A stretch of 64,000 nt of DNA, from the NCBI RefSeq assembly GCF_016461825.1, contig NZ_JAEMNU010000040.1:29758-93757 (forward strand). The letters run 5' to 3'. The stretch is from Rugamonas violacea. GTDB taxonomy: Bacteria; Pseudomonadota; Gammaproteobacteria; Burkholderiales; Burkholderiaceae_D. The notes under the pieces are model-generated. The model was not told the DNA's origin. It did not search any database and saw nothing but the letters and a program-made list of their open reading frames with translations. Every line of letters begins with the position of its first letter. Position 1 is the stretch's first letter. The position numbers and the translations under genes were made by a program. This document shows positions 17,877 to 26,552 of this stretch, piece after piece.

Positions 17877-19376
17877 TCATGCAGGCAAGAAGTTGCCATG
17901 GAAACAGTGCGGCGCGCGATAGGGCAAACGCGCCAGCGCCAGCGGACCGGCCGCCACGCGGGCCGCGTCGAACACCGTCAACACCGTCTGGCCACGCCGC
18001 AGGTCCTGCGCCACGCCGACCAGATAGCCGTCCGTTTCGCTGCGGGCATGGCGGCGCGGCACCAGCACATGCTCCTCGACCTGCCAACCGGCGCCGAAAG
18101 CATAGCCGTCGGCCTTGCCGCTGTCGACGTCGACCAGGTTGACGGAATTGAGCATGCGGTCGACGCCGGAGTCCAGCAAACCGGCCACCACCAGCCGGCG
18201 GTGGCGCCGCGACACGGCCTGCGGCGCCACGCGGGGGAACTCGCTGTCGCCGAACAAACGCGCCTCGCGCGCCTGGCCGCTGGCGTAGTCCAGCGTGATC
18301 TGGGTCAGCGCGCTGCGGCTGGCGTCGCGCGGCGGACGCTGGCCGCGCATCAGGCCGCCCAACTCGCCGAGCATGTCGCCGTCGTGCAGCACGGCGTCGA
18401 AGCGGGTGGTCTGGCCATCGTCGAAGGCGTTGCCAAAATGAAACACCATGCGTGCCGGCAGCTCGAACACCTGGCGCAATTGCAGTGTGTTCTTGTCCAC
18501 CACCACCGCGCGCAGCGCCCTGCCCTGCGGCCCGGCGCCGGCCCAGACATGGCGCTCGGCGAAGCTCAGCGTGGTGTCTGGCAACAGGTCGTAGGGCGGG
18601 ATCAGGAAAATCAGGTGGCGCGCGCTGACCACGAAATCGTGCACCATGGCCAGCTTGGGCACTTGGATAGTGGCGGTGTTCATCAACTGGCCGCGCGCGT
18701 CGAGGCGGTAGACGGCCAGCAGGTCGGCGCCGGGAATGGTGCCGAAATTCCACAGCCCGCCGTCCGGGTCCATCTTGGGATGGGCCGAGAACGGCATCGA
18801 TTTCAGATCCTCGCGCCAAGTCTTGGTGCCGATGGTGGCCAGGGTGGCCGGGTCGACCTCGGTGGCCGAGCCGCCCTCCCACAGCGCGTACAGGTGGCCG
18901 TCCAGCGGCAGCAGGTTGGTGTTGGCGGAGTTCATCGTGTCGTTGTTGTCGAGTGCGCTTCGGCTCACCGAGGTGCCGAAGGACGGATACAGGAACTGGC
19001 CGGCGGCGCTTTCCTCGACGAAGCGGCGGGTCTGGACGAATTTGCCGAGGTGGCTGACCTGGCCGTCGCGGATCTGCCAGCGCTGGGCGAAGCCGTCGCC
19101 GTCGAACCAGTGGTGGCAACGCTCACCGCCCAGCTCGAAGCGGCCCGGGCCGTTGCGGAACAGCACGCCGTTCAGCTCGCGCGGGATGCGGCCCAGCACG
19201 GTCGCGGCGCCGGCCTGGTCGCCGGCCACGTCGGCGTAGACCTGGACGCTGGGGTCGGCGGCCAGCGCGGCGTGGAAGCGCCGCAAGGTGTCGCTGTTGG
19301 CCAGCGCGGCGCCGGAGCTGAGTCCGAGGGCGCCCAGACTGGCGCTGCGGGAGAGGAATTGGCGGCGGTTCATCAT
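17877..19376 (-). CDS. carotenoid oxygenase (RPE65 family)
   Basis: A 499-residue seven-bladed-propeller Fe(II) dioxygenase that cleaves carotenoids or related conjugated alkenes. A twin-arginine signal peptide, MNRRQFLSRSASLGALGLSS, suggests export of the folded, metal-loaded enzyme. Iron-ligand candidates are the His of FSAHPKMD, MVHDFVV, VFHFGNAF and the final CFHGNFLPA. GVLFRNGPGRFEL and HWFDGDGF are family signatures. It lies downstream of a DUF2141 gene 51 bases away and is probably co-transcribed with it. Confidence 0.93.
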   Translation of the reverse strand: MMNRRQFLSRSASLGALGLSSGAALANSDTLRRFHAALAADPSVQVYADVAGDQAGAATVLGRIPRELNGVLFRNGPGRFELGGERCHHWFDGDGFAQRWQIRDGQVSHLGKFVQTRRFVEESAAGQFLYPSFGTSVSRSALDNNDTMNSANTNLLPLDGHLYALWEGGSATEVDPATLATIGTKTWREDLKSMPFSAHPKMDPDGGLWNFGTIPGADLLAVYRLDARGQLMNTATIQVPKLAMVHDFVVSARHLIFLIPPYDLLPDTTLSFAERHVWAGAGPQGRALRAVVVDKNTLQLRQVFELPARMVFHFGNAFDDGQTTRFDAVLHDGDMLGELGGLMRGQRPPRDASRSALTQITLDYASGQAREARLFGDSEFPRVAPQAVSRRHRRLVVAGLLDSGVDRMLNSVNLVDVDSGKADGYAFGAGWQVEEHVLVPRRHARSETDGYLVGVAQDLRRGQTVLTVFDAARVAAGPLALARLPYRAPHCFHGNFLPA

Positions 19377-19427
19377 GGTGATTCCTTGAATGGGGGGATA
19401 GCGGGGAGGTGTGTGGTCGGCGTCGGA

Positions 19428-19847
19428 TCAATGCAGGCTGAACCGGATGGCGGCGCCGGCGGCCGGCAGGCTCAAGCGGGCGCTGTCGAAGCTGGGCGGC
19501 CCCATGTTGCCGCGCGCGTTGTTGCTGAAGCCGACGCGCTCGGTGGGGATGCCGAAGGCGTTGGCGTCCATCTTGCCGTTGCTGTTCTCGTCGTGGAAAA
19601 CGGCGATGGCGTAGTCGCCCGGCGGCAAATCCTTGACCACCACGGTGGTACTGCCGGCCACGGGCACGACGACCAGATCGCTGAGCGGCTTGCGCAGGAA
19701 GTTGGCGGCGCTGTCGTAGACGGCCACCATCAGCTTGCCGTCGGCCGACTTGACGGCATCGACGACGATGCTCAGGTCGGCCGCGCCGGCCGAGGCGCAG
19801 GCCAGCAGCAAGGCGCCGCACAGGGTGGTGGTGGTGATTGCGTTCAT
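19428..19847 (-). CDS. DUF2141 secreted protein
   Basis: A 139-residue exported protein: signal peptide ending ACASAGAA, then the DUF2141 core with LPPGDYAIAVFHDENSNGKM and PTERVGFSNNARG, a small beta-sandwich domain of unknown function often found near carotenoid or envelope genes. The ATG at 19847 is preferred because AGGAG lies 7 bases before it; the ATG at 19853 touches AGGAG directly. A second DUF2141 protein is encoded at 39127-39624. Confidence 0.88.
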   Translation of the reverse strand: MNAITTTTLCGALLLACASAGAADLSIVVDAVKSADGKLMVAVYDSAANFLRKPLSDLVVVPVAGSTTVVVKDLPPGDYAIAVFHDENSNGKMDANAFGIPTERVGFSNNARGNMGPPSFDSARLSLPAAGAAIRFSLH

Positions 19848-20061
19848 GTTCATCTCCTGGTGGGTGGCAGCGCGGATGGCTGCGGCAGGACTGAACTTTA
19901 GGACGACGCCGAGCTCAAAAGATGAGGATGCGACGAACTGCGCGCTGGCGGCGCGAGTTGCGGCCGGTCGGCGTGAACGGCGAAGCAACTATTCGTGGCA
20001 GGTAGTCATTCATCGGCGGTCGATGACTATACTATTCATCACAACTCTCATTGGGAGCAAT

Positions 20062-20595
20062 ATGCCGACCACGACCACGACCACGACCAACACCACCAAC
20101 ACCGCCGCCCCGCCCTGGCTTCTGGTCGCTCCCGAACTGAAGAAAGACGTCGTTTTCTTCGCCACTATTGGCATGCTTTGCGGTTTCATACAATTTTTTG
20201 GCTACAACTACGCCAAAAAGTCGGAATTTGGCAGCGAACTGCTGCAAGAGCACATCGCCTTCCATTCATTGATGTTGATGACCATGTTTGTGCTGCTGGG
20301 ACGGGGCATCCAATTGTGGCGCAGCAAACGCGGCCAGCAACGGAACAGCCCATTCATCGACCACGTCGCCGCCCGGGCGGTCGCTTTTGCCTCAGTGGCG
20401 GCCTGCGTGATATTCGGCTTTGCCATCAGCGCCGGTTTGGTCAACGCGATTGGCCCGGCCATCAAATTCGTCCAGGCCGCGCTGTTCTTCGTCGCCATCG
20501 CCGAGGCCGTAGCCTCGCCGTTGACGCGAGAAGGCCAGTCCAGGCTGTATTGGCTGGCCTTGGGCATGGTGATTGTCACCCCTTCCAGCTTTTAG
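20062..20595 (+). CDS. small four-helix membrane protein, function unknown
   Basis: A 177-residue protein with a Thr-rich N-terminus, then four hydrophobic helices (about residues 30-50, 67-85, 105-128, 135-175 region). The start at 20062 has GGGAG 5 bases before it; an upstream in-frame ATG lacks such a site. The surrounding DNA is less G+C-rich than its neighbours, as in the adjacent toxin genes. I recognise no family. It converges on the toxin genes and could be unrelated to them. Confidence 0.6.
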   Translation: MPTTTTTTTNTTNTAAPPWLLVAPELKKDVVFFATIGMLCGFIQFFGYNYAKKSEFGSELLQEHIAFHSLMLMTMFVLLGRGIQLWRSKRGQQRNSPFIDHVAARAVAFASVAACVIFGFAISAGLVNAIGPAIKFVQAALFFVAIAEAVASPLTREGQSRLYWLALGMVIVTPSSF

Positions 20596-20649
20596 AGAAC
20601 GGGACCACGACGCCGGCCCCGCCCTTCCCGACCGTCTAAGCCAAGCCGC

Positions 20650-21699
20650 TTACGCCAGCACGTTCTTGCTGAAGCTGTGGGCGGTGTTGCCGAGGTAGTC
20701 GCTGAACAGCCCCAACAACTTGTCCAGCGCCGGCGCACTCAGTTCCTCGGCGGCCACCCCGCGCAGCGCGACGACAAAGGCCGCGCAGGCGTCGCGGAAC
20801 TTGGCCGCCTCCGTCATCAGCGGCTTTCTGTCCTGGTCGACACCCGCCACCGCCGCCAAGTCGCCCAGCACGGCGTCGCTGGAGAGCACTTGCGCGTGGG
20901 CCGCATCGATCAGCCCGGTGAGCACGTCGTAGCGCGCGTCGAAAGTCTTGCGGACGTCGGCCAACTGGCTGTATTTCACTCCTTCTGAAACATTGTTGAG
21001 CATTTTGCGCACCAATTCCACCGACAGCATGACGGCGGTGACCTCGGGCTTGCTCAGATCAATGTTTTTCAGCTCGGCCTCGCTGGGAATGTAGTCCTTG
21101 AACGTGTCGACGATGTTGCGCGCGCGGATGATGTCCTGGGCCGCAATAATCTTCGCCCGGTCGTCGACCACGCCTTTGCGCTCCGCCTCCTTCGCCGTGA
21201 TGGTGGCGAGCGCTTCGACACGGCGGTTTTTCTCCATCTCCAGCGCGCCGTCGACGCGCTCGGCGATCACCACCTCGCCGAGCTCGCCCAGCTTGGCGTC
21301 GAGCGCGCTGGCCACGTCGGCCACCTGCTTGGCGACGGCCGACAGGTCGCGCGCCATGTCGGCGACCACGTGCGCCCTCTCCTCGCTCAGCGCCTGCAGG
21401 CTGTCCTTGTCCAGCGCGGGGTCGGCCAGCGCCTCGTCGATTTCTTTGAGCGGCGCGAAGGCGTCGCCGGAATCGGCGTTGCTGATAACGCTTTGCAGAC
21501 TGGGCAGTTTTTCGCGGAAAATGTTTTCCAGTTGGTTGGCATACATGTCGATCCGCCTCACCTTGTCCTGGAGGATCTCGTACTTGGTCGATTTGAACAG
21601 CGCCTTGCAGGCGATGTTTTTGACCGACTGGGTGAAGATCTTGGTGTCCATCGCTGTGTACACGGGTGTTGTTACGGGCAGTGTGGAAATCTTTGCCAT
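20650..21699 (-). CDS. xaxB: alpha-xenorhabdolysin-type binary toxin subunit B
   Basis: A 349-residue, mostly alpha-helical protein matching XaxB/YaxB in length (about 345-350) and in being second in a pair with a XaxA-like gene. It has long heptad-rich segments, for example IDEALADPALDKDSLQALSE and KQVADVASALDAKLGELGEV, and no signal peptide. In the family, B inserts with A to form large alpha-helical pores in eukaryotic membranes. AAGGAAAA precedes the ATG. Lower G+C than neighbouring loci suggests lateral transfer. The call rests on gene-pair layout, length and general features, not on alignment. Confidence 0.78.
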   Translation of the reverse strand: MAKISTLPVTTPVYTAMDTKIFTQSVKNIACKALFKSTKYEILQDKVRRIDMYANQLENIFREKLPSLQSVISNADSGDAFAPLKEIDEALADPALDKDSLQALSEERAHVVADMARDLSAVAKQVADVASALDAKLGELGEVVIAERVDGALEMEKNRRVEALATITAKEAERKGVVDDRAKIIAAQDIIRARNIVDTFKDYIPSEAELKNIDLSKPEVTAVMLSVELVRKMLNNVSEGVKYSQLADVRKTFDARYDVLTGLIDAAHAQVLSSDAVLGDLAAVAGVDQDRKPLMTEAAKFRDACAAFVVALRGVAAEELSAPALDKLLGLFSDYLGNTAHSFSKNVLA

Positions 21700-21771
21700 G
21701 ATAAATTTTCCTTCAAACGAATGGGGTGATGAAAAGGGGCCGTGCCGCAGTGGACAACGGCCGGCGCTCAG

Positions 21772-22995
21772 CTAGGCCTTGTTGGCATACAGTTTCTTGT
21801 ACTCAAGCAGTCCCTCGTTGAAGGTCTTCACCAACGCCTGGGCGCTGTCCTTGACCTCGCGCCACGGCGCCACCACTTTTTTGAAGGCGACCACGAAGCG
21901 GGTCAGGCTCAAACCGTCGTTGATGCTGGTGAATTGCCGCTGCGACTCGTCGATCTGGCTCAGCATGTTCTGCCACATGTATTCCAGATTATTCAAGGCC
22001 ACCTCCGCGTCGATCATCCTGGTGCCGATGTCGTTGAAGTCGCTCTGCAAGTTTTCTATCGCTTTCTGCAAGGCTTTTTTCTCGTTGACCTGATCCTGCA
22101 AAATGCGCACCTGGTCAATCAACTCGTTCTTTTCCTTGCGGGCTTTTTCCGCCTTGTCGCCGAAGATGCCGCCGGTGATGGCCAGGCCGATCAGGCCGCC
22201 GGCCGCGCCGGAAAACGCCAGGCCGACATACTTGTCATAGTCCGCCTTGCATTGGGTGATGCGATCGTTTTTTTCCTTGATCTCCTCGTCCAGGCGGGTG
22301 ATGGTGGCCTTCAAATTGTTCTTTTCCATCAGCGTGTTCTTCTGGTGCACCTGCGGTTCCAGCCCGCTCACCGCGGTCCCGTTCGACAGCATGCCGCCGG
22401 CGATTTCGATGCGGAAGTCCGACACCAGCGTCTTCACCTCGGCGGTGTTCACCTGATGGTCGCCGATCTCCTTGCGCATGCTCGCCAGGATTTTTCCCAG
22501 CTCCACGCTGACTTCCTTGTCGTCGTTTTCAAAGGTGATGGCGCCGAGCTGGGCATCGGAAATCTGCCCCAACGTGGTCTTGATCTTGCTCATGATCGGC
22601 ATCTGGTCGATGATGCTGACGATGTCGTCGCCGGTGCTGGTGATGTTCACCGCCGCGATGTCCAGGTCGATGCTCTGCTGCAGCGAGCTTTTCTCGACAT
22701 TGTCCCAAGCCAGCACGTTGCTGTTGATTTTCTGGAAGAGGTCCTTGATGTCGACCGGTTCCAGACCGGCAATACCGGCATGCGTGTAGCCGACGTAGGT
22801 CTCGACGCCGATCTGCGTCACCGGCAGCGACAAGCCTTTCTTGACATACAGCTTGATGTTGATCAGGTCGTCCTTGGTGAAAATCCCGGCGGCGCGCGAC
22901 ACCCCCTCCTGTTGACCCGTCAATATCGATAGCGCCACCTTGGGAATATCGACCGGATCGATTTTCAGATCGACGACGCTTTGAGCTTGTGCCAT
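21772..22995 (-). CDS. xaxA: alpha-xenorhabdolysin-type binary toxin subunit A
   Basis: A 407-residue helical protein, the same length as XaxA/YaxA (about 408). It has an N-terminal GIFTKDDLINIKLYVKKGLS stretch, a long coiled coil (NLKATITRLDEEIKEKNDRI), a hydrophobic hairpin YVGLAFSGAAGGLIGLAITG around residues 260-280 that fits the membrane-inserting foot of the family, then a second coil to the C-terminus. There is no signal peptide; release probably needs lysis or a dedicated exporter. It precedes xaxB by 72 bases in one operon. In known members A binds the target membrane and B joins to build the pore. Confidence 0.82.
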   Translation of the reverse strand: MAQAQSVVDLKIDPVDIPKVALSILTGQQEGVSRAAGIFTKDDLINIKLYVKKGLSLPVTQIGVETYVGYTHAGIAGLEPVDIKDLFQKINSNVLAWDNVEKSSLQQSIDLDIAAVNITSTGDDIVSIIDQMPIMSKIKTTLGQISDAQLGAITFENDDKEVSVELGKILASMRKEIGDHQVNTAEVKTLVSDFRIEIAGGMLSNGTAVSGLEPQVHQKNTLMEKNNLKATITRLDEEIKEKNDRITQCKADYDKYVGLAFSGAAGGLIGLAITGGIFGDKAEKARKEKNELIDQVRILQDQVNEKKALQKAIENLQSDFNDIGTRMIDAEVALNNLEYMWQNMLSQIDESQRQFTSINDGLSLTRFVVAFKKVVAPWREVKDSAQALVKTFNEGLLEYKKLYANKA

Positions 22996-23254
22996 GTGTG
23001 TCTCCTCAAGAGATGTTCAGCAACTCGAAGTACGCCCGCAAGGTCATCGGTATGGGCGCAACGCCGCCTCCGCCTCATCCGGCGGGATCACAGGTATTGG
23101 GAATGCCGGGAAACCGGCAAAAAGAGGTGGTCGCACAAGGATTCTAGTCCTGACAATTCGCAATATTCTATTAAATTGTCACAGCCGGAGCATACCGGAC
23201 CGGCGCGTCGGCACGCCGCGATATCGGGCGCTTGTTGTTGAAATGCGGCACTAC
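22996..23254. promoter_or_regulatory. xaxAB upstream region with a long dyad
   Basis: TGACAATT at 23151-23158 and AATTGTCA at 23174-23181 form a perfect 8-bp inverted repeat around an A+T-rich 15-base spacer, 156-186 bases before the xaxA start. It looks like an operator for a dimeric regulator of the toxin pair or of the divergent FNR-type gene. No promoter hexamers are clear. Confidence 0.45.
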
Positions 23255-23268
23255 TTGACATAGATCAA
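23255..23268. promoter_or_regulatory. FNR/ANR box upstream of the FNR-type gene 1
   Basis: TTGACATAGATCAA fits the consensus TTGAT-N4-ATCAA with one change. It lies about 100 bases before the start of the regulator gene, so autoregulation by oxygen state is likely. Confidence 0.75.
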
Positions 23269-23369
23269 GGTTTATTCAATTGGCCATTGATAAGCTTTTT
23301 ATATTCCGTCCCCTGCCGCCAGCAGGGGCCATCCAGCACCTGTCAGCATGCAAGAAAGTTGAATCAAAA

Positions 23370-24176
23370 ATGAATCGCCTGCTCACGCCGCCTCCCGCCG
23401 AGACCCACCACAACGGCAGCGCCGCACCCAAGATCGACTGCTCGACCTGCCTGGTCGGCCGCATCTGCCTGCCGGCCAGTCTGACCAGCACCGCCGCCGA
23501 CTGCCAGATGGTGCAACGACGCATCAAGATCATCCGTGGCGACCATCTGTACCAGCTCGGCGATCTGGTCGGCGAACGCTTCTACGCCGTGCGCTACGGC
23601 AGCTTCAAGACCTACCACCTCGATCCGGGCGGCCAGCAGCGCATCGTCGGCTTCCACATCAGCGGCGACCACATGGCGCTCGACACCATGGGCCTGGGCA
23701 AGCACCGCTGCGGCGCCATCGCGCTGGAGGACAGCGAGGTCTGCGAGATCTCCTACGATTGCCTGCACGCCCGCCGCGACGCGCTGATCCCGCTGCAGCG
23801 CCATTTCTACACCATGCTCAGCAAAGAGATCGCGCGCGAGCAGGACGCCGCCCTGCTGTTGCGCAACACCCGCGCCGAGCAAAGGCTGACCGCCTTCCTG
23901 CTCGGCATCTCGCTGCGTTACGCCGCGCGCGGCTACTCCTCGACCAGCTTCCGCCTGCACATGAGCCGGCAAGACATCGCCGACTTCCTCGGCCTGACGC
24001 CGGAAAGCGTCAGCCGCCTGCTGTTCGGACTGAAGAGCCAAGGCTTGCTGGAGGTGTCCGGCCGCGCCGTCACCGTACTGGACGCGGCCGGCCTGCAACG
24101 CCTGGCCGGCGGCCCGGTCGCCGCCGAAAGCGCCGAGGCGCGTCAGCCACGGCAAAGCGCCGCCGAAGCGGCCTGA
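23370..24176 (+). CDS. FNR-type [4Fe-4S] oxygen-responsive regulator 1
   Basis: A 268-residue Crp/Fnr regulator. CSTCLVGRICLP (residues about 24-35) gives the C-x2-C-x5-C cluster ligands and CEI in LEDSEVCEISYD gives the fourth, as in FNR, so it should hold an oxygen-labile Fe-S cluster. The cNMP-like beta-roll follows, then the helix-turn-helix MSRQDIADFLGLTPESVSRL with the E-SR residues that read TTGAT boxes. ATG 23370 is chosen over a TTG 90 bases upstream because the cysteine motif then sits at the usual distance. The FNR box at 23255 is in its promoter. Confidence 0.92.
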   Translation: MNRLLTPPPAETHHNGSAAPKIDCSTCLVGRICLPASLTSTAADCQMVQRRIKIIRGDHLYQLGDLVGERFYAVRYGSFKTYHLDPGGQQRIVGFHISGDHMALDTMGLGKHRCGAIALEDSEVCEISYDCLHARRDALIPLQRHFYTMLSKEIAREQDAALLLRNTRAEQRLTAFLLGISLRYAARGYSSTSFRLHMSRQDIADFLGLTPESVSRLLFGLKSQGLLEVSGRAVTVLDAAGLQRLAGGPVAAESAEARQPRQSAAEAA

Positions 24177-24210
24177 GGCCCGTCTTTCCCTTAAGAGCAT
24201 CTCTAAAAAC

Positions 24211-24302
24211 CGTCATTCCCGCGCAGGCGGGAATCTATACCCCGCATGTCCATTGGCTCAGCATGGGTTCCCGCCTACGCGGCGGTCCCCCGATGCGGAA
24301 CG
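24211..24302. repeat. dRS3-like inverted-repeat element
   Basis: ATTCCCGC-GCAG-GCGGGAAT at 24215-24234 and a decayed partner GGTTCCCGCCTACGCGGCGG near 24266-24285 bracket about 30 bases. It resembles the ATTCCC-N8-GGGAAT repeats of Neisseria and other beta-proteobacteria, here probably a small non-coding mobile remnant. It fills the gap between two converging genes. Confidence 0.65.
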
Positions 24303-24328
24303 ACGAATTCAGCTCATTCGATGCACCC

Positions 24329-24766
24329 TTAACGGAACACCAGCACCGGAATCTGGCTGTGGGTCAGCACCTTCTGCGTTTCGCTGCCCAGCAACAACGC
24401 CTTGACGCCCTTGCGGCCGTGCGAGGCCATGCAGATCAGATCGCAATCCTTCTCCTTGGCCACCTTGACGATGGCCGCATAGGGTTCGTTGTCCTGCACG
24501 AACAGCGTCTCGCAAGCCACGCCGGCGTCCTGCGCGGCCAAGGCCATGTCGGCCAGGTAGTTGCGCGCGTGCGCCTCGCTGTCGAGCTTGTACTGTTCGC
24601 GCGTGTCGACCACCATTTCCGGCTGATAAGCGAAGACGTGGAAATCGGGAATCACGTGCAGGCCGATGATCTTGGCGCCGCTCTCCCTGGCCATTTCGAT
24701 GCAACGACGCATCATGGCGTTGGCAATCACCGAACCGTCGGTGGGCAGCAGTATGGTCTTGAACAT
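24329..24766 (-). CDS. universal stress protein (UspA family)
   Basis: A 145-residue single-domain Usp: FKTILLPTDGS at the start, GAKIIGLHVIPDF, and the nucleotide-binding end CDLICMASHGRKGVKALLLG then SETQKVLTHSQIPVLVFR. The G-x2-G-x9-G(S/T) pattern is present, so ATP binding is expected. An AAGGAA site precedes the ATG at 24766. A perfect-dyad FNR box lies 130 bases upstream, fitting the common induction of Usp genes by FNR/ANR under oxygen limitation. Confidence 0.92.
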   Translation of the reverse strand: MFKTILLPTDGSVIANAMMRRCIEMARESGAKIIGLHVIPDFHVFAYQPEMVVDTREQYKLDSEAHARNYLADMALAAQDAGVACETLFVQDNEPYAAIVKVAKEKDCDLICMASHGRKGVKALLLGSETQKVLTHSQIPVLVFR

Positions 24767-24898
24767 GATGATATTTCCTTGGCAGCAGAGTTGAAAAATC
24801 GGTTTGCGTCGGCGCGAACGGCCGCCATACGGCGCGACAGGGTCGCGGCTGCGCAGCCCCACTGTACGGGCGGCCTGTGGGTGAGTCAGCAGGGTCGC

Positions 24899-24912
24899 TT
24901 GACGTGCGTCAA
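24899..24912. promoter_or_regulatory. FNR/ANR box before the Usp gene
   Basis: TTGAC-GTGC-GTCAA, a perfect dyad, located between the Usp gene (transcribed leftward) and the 3' end of the second FNR gene. Confidence 0.75.
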
Positions 24913-24943
24913 GCGGAGGTGGAATTGAGTGGCGGTGTGCCGA

Positions 24944-25741
24944 TCAAGCGGCTATGGCTTGACGGATCTCAACAACGCTGGCGCGCGGCGCGGCGGCGAT
25001 GCCGGTCGACAAGGCTTCCAGGCTGGGGCGGTCGAGGATGGCCAGTTCGCGGTTGTCGATGGAAATCCAGCCGGCCTTGCGGAACTTGGACAGCAGGCGG
25101 CTGATGCTTTCGATGGTCAGACCGAGGTAATCGCCGATGTCCTCGCGCGACATGCGCAGCTGGAAGTTGCTCGACGAATAGCCGCGCGCCGCGTAACGCG
25201 TCGACAGGTTGAGCAGGAACACGGCGAAGCGCTGCTCGGCGCGCATGTTGCCGAGGAAGAGCATGACGTTCTGCTCGCGCATGATCTCCTGGCTCATGAT
25301 GCGGTGGAAGTGTTGCAGCAACTGGGGCATTTGGCCGAACAACTCTTGCAGACGGGCGAAGGGGATCTCGCACACCTCGCTGTCCTCCAGCGCCACGGCG
25401 GAGCAGGCGTGGCGGCCGGCGCCGATGGCGTCCATACCGAGCAGGTCGCCGGCCATCTGGAAGCCGGTGATCTGCTGTTTGCCGTCGGCATTCACCTGCG
25501 CCGTCTTGAAATGGCCGAAGCGCACCGCGTACAGGCTGGTGAAGGGCTGGTCCATGCGGTACAGGTTCTCGTCGCGGGACACGCGGCGGCGCCGGCCGAT
25601 GATCTTGTCGAGACGGCCGACATCGGCCTCGTCCAGACCCAGGGGCAGGCACAGCTTCTTGAAGCTGCACACCGCGCATTTATTCTGGCCGCTCATGGCC
25701 GGCTGGGCCGTGGATGCCACCATCTGCATGGTCGTTGTCAT
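24944..25741 (-). CDS. FNR-type [4Fe-4S] oxygen-responsive regulator 2
   Basis: A 265-residue paralogue of the regulator at 23370. Cluster cysteines are in NKCAVCSFKKLCLP (C-x2-C-x5-C) and LEDSEVCEIP. DNA-binding helix: MSREDIGDYLGLTIESISRL, again with E and SR contacts for TTGAT-type sites. ATG 25741 follows GGGGAG. Its promoter region holds two GTAGGGG motifs, one a perfect palindrome, next to the FixJ/NarL regulator gene, which suggests control by that regulator in a FixL-FixJ-FixK-like relay (inference). Confidence 0.92.
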   Translation of the reverse strand: MTTTMQMVASTAQPAMSGQNKCAVCSFKKLCLPLGLDEADVGRLDKIIGRRRRVSRDENLYRMDQPFTSLYAVRFGHFKTAQVNADGKQQITGFQMAGDLLGMDAIGAGRHACSAVALEDSEVCEIPFARLQELFGQMPQLLQHFHRIMSQEIMREQNVMLFLGNMRAEQRFAVFLLNLSTRYAARGYSSSNFQLRMSREDIGDYLGLTIESISRLLSKFRKAGWISIDNRELAILDRPSLEALSTGIAAAPRASVVEIRQAIAA

Positions 25742-25853
25742 ATCGCTGCTCCCCTGTGTATTGTGTTGCCAGATGGCGGTGAATCGCCTCTTGCCTATGT
25801 ACACAGTATCAACGCTGGGGAGCGAATCCGATATCGGGCATCGCCGTCAGTTT

Positions 25854-25897
25854 CTGTAGGGGAAAACAGGGTAGTTTGTTGTAGGGGAAACCCTACA
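25854..25897. promoter_or_regulatory. TGTAGGG palindrome pair upstream of FNR-type gene 2
   Basis: TGTAGGG-GAAA-CCCTACA at 25880-25897 is a perfect 7-bp inverted repeat with a 4-base spacer. A partial copy, CTGTAGGGGAAAACAGGGTA, starts at 25854, 26 bases earlier (2.5 helical turns). Spacing and position fit two sites for a dimeric regulator upstream of the FNR-type gene at 25741. Confidence 0.6.
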
Positions 25898-25913
25898 GGC
25901 GGCATTCGTCCAT

Positions 25914-26552
25914 TCAAATGATGCCATTCTCCAGCGCATACCGGGTCAACTCGGCGTTGCTGCCCAGCCCCATCTTCTCCAGGATGCGGGTGCGGTAGGT
26001 GGTCACGGTGTTCGGGCTCAAATGCATCAGCTCGCCGATACGCACCAGCGATTCGCCGGCGGCGATCAACTTGAACACCTCCAACTCGCGGTTCGACAGC
26101 GACTCGTGGCTGGAGGTGCCGCCGCCGCCGATCAGGCTGGCCAGCTTCTCCAGCAGCGCCGGGCTGACGTGTTTGCCGCCGGCCGCCGCCTTGCGCACCG
26201 CCGCCACCAGCACCGCCGTCGGCGCGTCCTTGGTCAGGTAGCCGGCGGCGCCCAGCTTGAGCGCGCGCACCGCGTAGATCTCCTCCGAATAGGTGCTCAG
26301 CATCAGCACGGCCAGCTTGGGTTGTTCGGCGCGCAGTTGCTTGAGCAGCTCCAGGCCGTTCTTGCCGGGCATGGTGATGTCGATCAGGGCCACGTCGAAC
26401 ACCTGTTCGCCGACCCGCTCGATGGCCTCGACGGCGTTGGACGCCTCGCCCATCACGCAAATATCGTCGGCGGCACTGAGCATCAGGCGCACGCCGTTGC
26501 GGGCGATGGCGTGGTCGTCGACCAGCAGCACGCGGATCGGCTTAACTTCCAT
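25914..26552 (-). CDS. NarL/FixJ-family response regulator
   Basis: A 212-residue regulator. Receiver: RVLLVDDHAIARNGV, phospho-acceptor D58 in VALIDITMPGKNG, LSTYSEE and Lys in YLTKDAP. LuxR-type HTH from about 148: LSNRELEVFKLIAAGESLVR, LSPNTVTTYRTRILEKMGL. Its ATG overlaps the upstream kinase by 11 bases, so that HisKA_3 kinase is the likely partner. The pair stands in the same block as a FixL-like sensor and two FNR proteins, so a role in low-oxygen control is likely. Confidence 0.92.
   Translation of the reverse strand: MEVKPIRVLLVDDHAIARNGVRLMLSAADDICVMGEASNAVEAIERVGEQVFDVALIDITMPGKNGLELLKQLRAEQPKLAVLMLSTYSEEIYAVRALKLGAAGYLTKDAPTAVLVAAVRKAAAGGKHVSPALLEKLASLIGGGGTSSHESLSNRELEVFKLIAAGESLVRIGELMHLSPNTVTTYRTRILEKMGLGSNAELTRYALENGII

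Noticed and set aside
17784..19901. 705-residue plus-strand open frame
   Set aside because: Antisense to the carotenoid oxygenase and DUF2141 genes; shadow-type composition.
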